Assembly (NCBI RefSeq): GCF_003576245.1
Contig: NZ_QWGA01000006.1
Location: 62,001 to 126,000 of the forward strand
Length of the DNA: 64,000 nucleotides
DNA from: Henriciella algicola
GTDB lineage: Bacteria > Pseudomonadota > Alphaproteobacteria > Caulobacterales > Hyphomonadaceae
Direction: 5' to 3'
Under the pieces are notes generated by a model. The model worked only from the letters and a program-made list of their open reading frames with translations, searched no databases and was not told the origin of the DNA. The translations under genes and the position numbers were made by a program. The stretch's first letter is position 1. Every line of letters starts with the position of its first letter. Shown here piece after piece: positions 58,979 through 64,000 of this stretch.

Positions 58979-60406
58979 ATGGATGAAGACGAGCGCCAGC
59001 TGGAGAACCGCGGCGAAGACCGCACCGGTCAGGTGAAATCGCCGGTCAGCGGTCTCGACAGCGCCACAACCGCCGGCGCTTCGGTTGAGTTTACAGCGCG
59101 CAGCCTGTTCACGCGGCGCACGCACCGGCGCGTGAAATCGGAGCTTCCTGCCTATCTGATGATCCAGTGCAGCTGGTTCACGGCTTTCGGCCTTCAGATG
59201 GTGCTGTTTCCCTACCTCATCACCAATCGTCTCGGCCTCGATGGCACTGAGCTCGGCCTTGCCAACATGGCCCTGTCCGGCCCGTCGGTCATCTTCCTGC
59301 TTCTGGGCGGCGTCATTGCTGAGCGCGCCTCCGGCAAATCGCTTCTCATGCTGCTTCATCTGATGGCGGCCGTTCCGGCAGCGATTCTCGCCTTCGTCCT
59401 TGCGACTGGCAACCTCGCCTATGGCTATATGATCATCTATGGGGTCGCGATGGGCACAGTGGGCGCATTCATGATGCCAGCGCGCGATTCCATCATCAAC
59501 GAAGTGGTCGACCGACGCGCCCGCGTCGGCTCCGATGTCACGCTTCAACAGGGCGTCGCCTTTGCGACCATCGCCCAGTTCGCAGCCCAGATCTGCGGCC
59601 TGATTGTGGGCGGGTATGCTGATAAGCTGACCCGGATGCCGGACTGGCTCGGTGGTTTTTCGATCGGCCCGATCCCGAGCTGGGAACTTCTGGCCTTTCA
59701 GGCCATCATCGTCGGGCTTGGCGCAGGCTTCGCCCTCTTCCTCGCTCATGGCCGCCGGGTAAAGACCGGCCGGTCTGGTCTCGGCGCCGCGTTTGGCGAC
59801 ATCAAGGAAGGCTTTCAGGTGGTAAGTGCCGACGGCAAGCTGTGGGCGATGACGGTGCTGATGTTCGGGGTTGGCATCTTCGTGATCGGCTCCTTCCTGG
59901 TCGTACTCCCGATCATCAACCGGGACATTTATGGTCTCTCCTCAGACGGCATTCGCGACATGTTCGTCACCTTCTGGCTTGGCGCATTCGTGTCATCGGT
60001 CACGCTGTCCCTCTTCCGCGCCATCAAGCGACAGGGACGCCTGCTTCTGACGGCGCAGCTCCTCGGCTCCCTCGCCATTCTCATCATGCTGGCGAAGCCG
60101 CCGCATTATGTCTTCCTCGGCATCGTCTTCGCCTGGGGCCTCGCAGCCGGTGTCTCCATCGCGATGAGCCGCTCCATCGTTCAGGACGCCGCTCCAAAAA
60201 ATCATCTCTCGCGCGTTCTTTCGATCTATCAGCTTGGCTTCATGGCCGGGGCGCCGTTCGGTGCCGCCCTCATGGGCTGGCTGATCGACTTCTTCCCCGA
60301 CCAGCCCCAGCGCGTCGCCGTTGTCCCTGCCCTCGGCATGACGCTCCTCATCGCCTGGATGGTGATCCGCACACCCATCTGGAACATGAAGCACCAGCCT
60401 GCCTGA
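58979..60406 (+). CDS. MFS transporter
   Basis: This 475-residue protein has a ~55-residue polar cytoplasmic N-terminus and 12 predicted helices with MFS-like loops (GGVIAERASGKSLLML in loop 2-3; SVTLSLFRAIKRQGRLLL in loop 8-9). It resembles the enterobactin-exporter (EntS)-like group, but the substrate cannot be told. The ATG follows GAGGGAGACGG. No regulator is adjacent. Confidence 0.83.
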   Translation: MDEDERQLENRGEDRTGQVKSPVSGLDSATTAGASVEFTARSLFTRRTHRRVKSELPAYLMIQCSWFTAFGLQMVLFPYLITNRLGLDGTELGLANMALSGPSVIFLLLGGVIAERASGKSLLMLLHLMAAVPAAILAFVLATGNLAYGYMIIYGVAMGTVGAFMMPARDSIINEVVDRRARVGSDVTLQQGVAFATIAQFAAQICGLIVGGYADKLTRMPDWLGGFSIGPIPSWELLAFQAIIVGLGAGFALFLAHGRRVKTGRSGLGAAFGDIKEGFQVVSADGKLWAMTVLMFGVGIFVIGSFLVVLPIINRDIYGLSSDGIRDMFVTFWLGAFVSSVTLSLFRAIKRQGRLLLTAQLLGSLAILIMLAKPPHYVFLGIVFAWGLAAGVSIAMSRSIVQDAAPKNHLSRVLSIYQLGFMAGAPFGAALMGWLIDFFPDQPQRVAVVPALGMTLLIAWMVIRTPIWNMKHQPA

Positions 60407-60525
60407 AACCGGGTTGTCGCCGCGAAGGCAGCGACAAAATGGTGCAATGTTTCATTAATTATTATTCTGGGAGCGGCTCATCGTGACATAGACGCGAACA
60501 TCGGTGGTGTGAGGAGGGCTTCACT

Positions 60526-61320
60526 GTGCGGGACCGATTCACATCTTCTCAAACGGTGCTTCTTGGCATTGTGCTGGGCATTTCAATCACCTGCCTCATG
60601 GGGTCGGTTCTGGGCATCGATGCCCTCAAGACTTTTGGCCGCTCAAACAGCGCGATGGTTCCGACGACGGCTTGCGCGCTGATCTCACTCTGCGCCGCAT
60701 TCGTGATCTCCACGCGTAGGGACGAACGGCGCCGCGCCCTCGCGCTCACCCTGTTCGCGCTCTTCGTAATGCTTCTGGGCCTGATACTCGGAACGAGGGT
60801 CGATGAAGAGAGCGCCCTGGCGAACCAAGCGCCGCCTGCGCGCATGTCGATCGGCACATTTGTCTGTCTTTGTTACGCCGCAAGCGTGATCTGGCTCCGC
60901 CTCGGCCGGCGGGCGCATTACCACGCACTGGCCGTCATCCTATGCGGTTCGGGCTTCTTCTCTTCGCTTTACGGCCTTTTCAGCCATACGCTGCCCGCCA
61001 ACACGTCCCACCTGCTTCCTCTCTTTGGCGCAATGTCAGTGCCGACAGCGATTGTTCTGTCGGTTTTCTTTTTCACTCTGATGAGATCACTTCAGCAGGA
61101 CGCAGACCTTTATGCAGACTCGTCGGTGACCAACTATCTGGAGCCCTTAGCCCTATCCGCGCCGCTGCTCTTCTCACCTGTCGTATTTGCCTATGCGATG
61201 GCGACGTCTGACCCGGTCGGTTTTGGCTCGAGCGCAGATGATGCGCTTACTCTGTGCATTGTCTTAGCGGCATTTGCGTTCATCGCCGCATTTCTCGTGA
61301 CCCGTCCACGGACCAAGTAA
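60526..61320 (+). CDS. Seven-helix membrane protein, unknown function
   Basis: This 264-residue protein was not recognised. It has about seven helices (VLLGIVLGISITCLMGSVLGI; ACALISLCAAFVI; ALTLFALFVMLLGLILG; and others) and short loops, no enzyme motif. The layout resembles the membrane part of sensor proteins without an output domain. GTG start at 60526 after GAGGAGGGCTTCACT. A terminator follows at once. Confidence 0.6.
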   Translation: MRDRFTSSQTVLLGIVLGISITCLMGSVLGIDALKTFGRSNSAMVPTTACALISLCAAFVISTRRDERRRALALTLFALFVMLLGLILGTRVDEESALANQAPPARMSIGTFVCLCYAASVIWLRLGRRAHYHALAVILCGSGFFSSLYGLFSHTLPANTSHLLPLFGAMSVPTAIVLSVFFFTLMRSLQQDADLYADSSVTNYLEPLALSAPLLFSPVVFAYAMATSDPVGFGSSADDALTLCIVLAAFAFIAAFLVTRPRTK

Positions 61321-61357
61321 AAAGGCTGCGGCACCTGAAGCACCGCAGCCTTTCGAA
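61321..61357. terminator. Bidirectional terminator between convergent genes
   Basis: An 11-bp perfect stem AAAGGCTGCGG / CCGCAGCCTTT with an 11-base loop lies between the membrane-protein stop and the enoyl-CoA hydratase stop. T/A runs exist on both sides. Confidence 0.8.
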
Positions 61358-61379
61358 GTTCAACGCGTAGGCTGAGCTA

Positions 61380-62300
61380 TCAGCCGCCTTTTTTGGAGAT
61401 CCATTTGAAGGATGGGTCCTTCCACCATGGGAAGAAGGTCGGCATGTCCTTGGAGACAGAGCCTTCATACTTCGCAGGGCGCTTTTCGAGGAAGCTCATC
61501 ACGCCTTCCTTGGCGTCTGGCGACTGGCCGCGCTCATAGATGGAGGCCGAATCGACGATGTGGGCATCCATCGGATGCTCTGCACCAAGCATGCGCCACA
61601 TCATGTGGCGGGTCACGGCGTTCGAAACCGGCGCGGTGTTGTCAGCGATCTCACGGGCCAGTTCCTTGGCGCGGGACATGAGGTCGGCTTGCGGGACAAC
61701 CTCAGAGACGAGACCGCCAGCAAGGGCTTCGGACGCCGGGAAGACGCGGCCGGTATAGCACCACTCAAGCGCCTTCGAGATACCGACGAGGCGCGGGAGG
61801 AACCAGCTGGAGGCGGCTTCCGGATTGATGCCGCGCTTGTTGAAGACAAAGCCGAAGCGCGCATTGTCTGACGCGATACGGATGTCCATCGGCAGCTGCA
61901 TCGTGACGCCGATGCCCACCGCTGCGCCGTTGATGGCGCCGATGACCGGCTTCAGGCTTTCGAAGATGCGGAGCGTCACACGACCGCCGCCATCGCGCTG
62001 GACATCTTCGCGGCTGGTGCGGCCAGCTTCGCCGTCGCCAGAGCGGGCGTCATAGTCGAAGGTCTTCGCGCCCGATGAAAGGTCAGCGCCTGCACAGAAG
62101 GCGCGATCGCCCGAACCGGTGACGATGACAGCCTTGATGTCGTCATCCTTGTCGGTCTCATCGAAGGCGGCGATCATTTCCTGCATCATCTTGCCGGTGA
62201 AGGCGTTCATCTTGTCAGGGCGGTAGAGGGTGAGCACGGCGATGCCGTCTTCCTTCTCCAGTTTGATCTCTTCGAATTCCTTGATTGTTGTCGCGGCCAT
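61380..62300 (-). CDS. Enoyl-CoA hydratase/isomerase family protein
   Basis: This 306-residue crotonase-fold protein has DGIAVLTLYRPDKMNAFTGKM, the oxyanion-hole segment AFCAGADLSSG, GAINGAAVGIGVTMQLPMDIRIAS, a second active-site region NPEAASSWFLPRLVG with Glu, and a C-terminal helical part ending KDPSFKWISKKGG. The insert ~residues 78-107 (DYDARSGDGEAGRTSREDVQRDG) is typical of larger crotonases. It hydrates enoyl-CoA in fatty acid oxidation; the exact reaction is uncertain. The ATG at 62298-62300 follows GGGAGACCGCC. Confidence 0.88.
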   Translation of the reverse strand: MAATTIKEFEEIKLEKEDGIAVLTLYRPDKMNAFTGKMMQEMIAAFDETDKDDDIKAVIVTGSGDRAFCAGADLSSGAKTFDYDARSGDGEAGRTSREDVQRDGGGRVTLRIFESLKPVIGAINGAAVGIGVTMQLPMDIRIASDNARFGFVFNKRGINPEAASSWFLPRLVGISKALEWCYTGRVFPASEALAGGLVSEVVPQADLMSRAKELAREIADNTAPVSNAVTRHMMWRMLGAEHPMDAHIVDSASIYERGQSPDAKEGVMSFLEKRPAKYEGSVSKDMPTFFPWWKDPSFKWISKKGG

Positions 62301-62486
62301 ATGGCGGTCTCCCTGGTTAGCTTTTGTTTCGCAGGTCACTGAGGAGAGGTTCCCCCGCGTTCGTCAAGCGCGTTTTCGAGGACGCGTCGTCGCAAAACCC
62401 GGGGCGCTCCACTTGTGCCGCCAGGATCAATATGCTCTTCAAGAGGGCACAAAACTGTACGTTAACAGAGCAATGGGGGGGCATTG

Positions 62487-63206
62487 ATGACGCGGTTTTT
62501 AATCATGTTCATGACACTGGCAGGCCTGTCGGCCACCGGGGCGGCGCAGACAGTCTGGGGGATCGAAGCCTATAGCGATGTCTGCCGGGTCGTTTTTGTG
62601 GAAGACGAAAACCGGATCGGACAAGGCACGATCGATCATCTCGATGAAGGCTGCCGGGTGGGACCATTTGAGCGATATGCGGTCGGTAATATGGGCGAGG
62701 TGCGTTTCCTTGGTGCGAGCGGTGATATCCTGATGTCGGTCATGCCAGACGGCGCTGGCTATGACGGTTATGTCGGCGATGGCGATCCAGTGACGATGAG
62801 CGTCATGAGGAGCGAACCCGCAAGGCGTTACTCTTCGCAGGACAGAGCGCGCCCACCCGCCAGACCGAGCTACGCTGCCGGAGGCGTCGGCAAAGCGACA
62901 GCTCCAGAGTGCGTGCGCTACTATGACAGCCGCCAATGTGCGCAGGACCATGACCTCGGCATGCCGGGAAGCCGATTCGACCTTCTGCCCATCGAAACCC
63001 GGGCGCGCATGAACAAGCGCTTCATGGCGAACCTCAATTCCTCGGTCGAAGGGCAAATCGAAGCTGGGGTGTGCGTCGAGGTTCGCAACTGCACCGAGCG
63101 GATGATCGATGAGGAGATCTGGTGCGAGGTCGATCATGACGGCGACTGGTCGTGGATACTCAAACAGGATGCGCAGTATGTATATGCCGGTGCTGGCTGT
63201 GGCTGA
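62487..63206 (+). CDS. Secreted protein with Inh-like N-terminal domain
   Basis: This 239-residue protein has a signal peptide (MTRFLIMFMTLAGLSATGAAQ). The next ~85 residues match the pattern of AprI/Inh metalloprotease-inhibitor beta-barrels: VWGIEAYSDVCRVVF, a second Cys in DEGCRVGPF, VRFLGASGDILMSVMPDG and GYDGYVGDGDPVTMSV. A Pro/Arg-rich linker leads to a C-terminal domain with six cysteines (ECVRYYDSRQCAQ, GVCVEVRNCTE, EIWCEV, GAGCG). Inhibitor function is inferred by pattern. The ATG 62487 follows GGGGGGGCATTG. Confidence 0.55.
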   Translation: MTRFLIMFMTLAGLSATGAAQTVWGIEAYSDVCRVVFVEDENRIGQGTIDHLDEGCRVGPFERYAVGNMGEVRFLGASGDILMSVMPDGAGYDGYVGDGDPVTMSVMRSEPARRYSSQDRARPPARPSYAAGGVGKATAPECVRYYDSRQCAQDHDLGMPGSRFDLLPIETRARMNKRFMANLNSSVEGQIEAGVCVEVRNCTERMIDEEIWCEVDHDGDWSWILKQDAQYVYAGAGCG

Positions 63207-63362
63207 GGACTGGGGACGAACTGTCTGAACTGGCCGACGGGACTGATCTGACGCTGCTGAGTGATCTGGACTTCAATGGGAATGCAGGAGAGGTTTTCGG
63301 ACTGAACCTCATTTTGTGGGTTTTGACCTCGTCGCCGTCTTTGTCGCCTTTAGCATTGAGCC

Positions 63363-64000
63363 ATGCCTGAATTTGCCTCCCCCACTACGATTGCTGCGCC
63401 TGCCTTTGTTCTGGCGGTGATCTGGGAATGGTGGGCGGTGAAGACGGGCCGCGCAGGCGGGCGGTATGAGACGAAAGACGCCATCGCCTCCATGTCGATG
63501 GGGATCGGCAATCTGGTCGTGAACACGATTACCGGCGCCATCGCCCTCTGGATGATGATGCTGGCCTGGCCCTACCGGATTGTTGAAAACCCGGTCACCT
63601 TGTGGAGCTTTCTGATCCTCTTCGTGGCCTATGACCTGGTCTATTACTGGAAGCACCGCCTGGCTCATCGCATGCGCTGGTTCTGGATGGAGCATGTCAC
63701 GCACCATTCCTCGACCCACTACAATCTGACCACAGCGCTGCGCCAACCTTGGTTCGGGCCATTCACCGGCCTCATCCTGCTTGGCCTGCCGTTAGTGCTG
63801 ATTGGCTTCCACCCGCTTTTCATCTTCTTCGCGGGCGGGCTGAACCTTCTCTACCAGTTCTGGATCCATACCGAGGCGATCGGAAAGATGCCGCGCTGGT
63901 TCGAGGCCGTGATGAACACGCCCTCCCACCACCGGGTCCATCACGCAACCAATCCACGATACCTCGACGCAAATTATGCGGGCGTCTTTATTGTCTGGGA
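63363..64000 (+). CDS. Sterol desaturase/fatty acid hydroxylase family protein (3' end outside window)
   Basis: An ATG at 63363 opens a frame that runs uninterrupted to the right edge (212 complete codons). The protein is membrane-bound with histidine clusters of the ERG3/SUR2-type di-iron hydroxylase family: YYWKHRLAH, EHVTHHSS, then an intermembrane part (FWIHTEAIG) and SHHRVHHATN. These enzymes hydroxylate or desaturate lipids such as hopanoids, sterols or carotenoids; the substrate here is unknown. Only the missing C-terminus keeps it from being complete. The start has no strong ribosome-binding site. Confidence 0.85.
   Translation, partial: MPEFASPTTIAAPAFVLAVIWEWWAVKTGRAGGRYETKDAIASMSMGIGNLVVNTITGAIALWMMMLAWPYRIVENPVTLWSFLILFVAYDLVYYWKHRLAHRMRWFWMEHVTHHSSTHYNLTTALRQPWFGPFTGLILLGLPLVLIGFHPLFIFFAGGLNLLYQFWIHTEAIGKMPRWFEAVMNTPSHHRVHHATNPRYLDANYAGVFIVW

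Noticed and set aside
58796-59749. N-terminal extension of the DoxX-like gene
   Set aside because: The extended frame is antisense to the MFS gene. The ATG at 58793-58795 has a proper ribosome-binding site and starts a normal membrane protein.
60407-60525. CtrA-like TTAATTATTATT after the MFS gene
   Set aside because: Only one TTAA half-site is present and the second half at the required spacing is missing.

Overview
The window reads as chromosomal DNA of a GC-rich alphaproteobacterium, most likely of the Caulobacterales/Hyphomonadaceae type. Pointers are a MucR/Ros regulator, DUF1491, DUF2336 and PAS_5 proteins, an HWE kinase fused to a bacteriophytochrome photosensory module, a hisS-hisZ-hisG operon, and a histidyl-tRNA synthetase with the alphaproteobacterial form of motif 2. 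No phage genes, transposases, CRISPR arrays, rRNA or tRNA genes were recognised. Almost all of the window is ordinary, densely packed housekeeping and metabolic sequence. The species call is inference.

Layout. 1-9.9 kb: truncated bacteriophytochrome kinase, ZntB-like transporter, MscS channel, S41 protease, LapA-like and YihY membrane proteins, a glutathione S-transferase, and a divergent marR/acyl-CoA dehydrogenase pair sharing a palindromic operator. 9.9-17.5 kb: argD with a small coupled membrane-protein gene, a probable small RNA gene, then trkH and the hisS-hisZ-hisG operon. That operon is preceded by a 12-residue leader peptide carrying six consecutive His codons, a strong case for histidine-responsive attenuation. 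17.5-24.5 kb: exported proteins, a TesB-type thioesterase, a Sel1 protein, an oppBC-like permease pair, a TIGR01244 phosphatase-like protein, an ATP-grasp-like protein and a metallo-beta-lactamase-fold hydrolase. 24.4-32.9 kb: a two-gene Rieske oxygenase operon divergent from a TetR gene with two tandem operators, an isonitrile-hydratase-like DJ-1 protein, a patch of palindromic intergenic repeats, DUF1499, an SDR, an AMP-dependent acyl-CoA ligase and a GDPD lipoprotein.

33-36 kb carries a tandemly duplicated cassette of a small two-helix membrane protein plus a desaturase-superfamily enzyme, translationally coupled in both copies. 36-48.9 kb holds pdxH, an SDR, malate dehydrogenase, aroC, ferredoxin-NADP reductase, a rhodanese, a PRC-barrel protein, thymidine kinase, a membrane histidine kinase, sufE, a DnaA-domain-IV-only protein, a PAS_5 protein and mucR. 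49-57 kb is one ten-gene minus-strand operon with overlapping genes. It encodes an Mrp-like cation/proton antiporter in which MrpA is split as in membrane-bound hydrogenase complexes and three ND5/4/2-type subunits are present. 57-64 kb holds DUF2336, a DoxX-like protein, an MFS transporter, an enoyl-CoA hydratase, an Inh-like secreted protein and a sterol-desaturase-family gene cut by the window edge.

The themes are lipid and acyl-CoA metabolism, ion homeostasis and envelope functions. Start codons were chosen from Shine-Dalgarno placement, family length and gene overlap, so several differ from the longest possible open frame. All family assignments rest on motif recognition by eye, not on searches.
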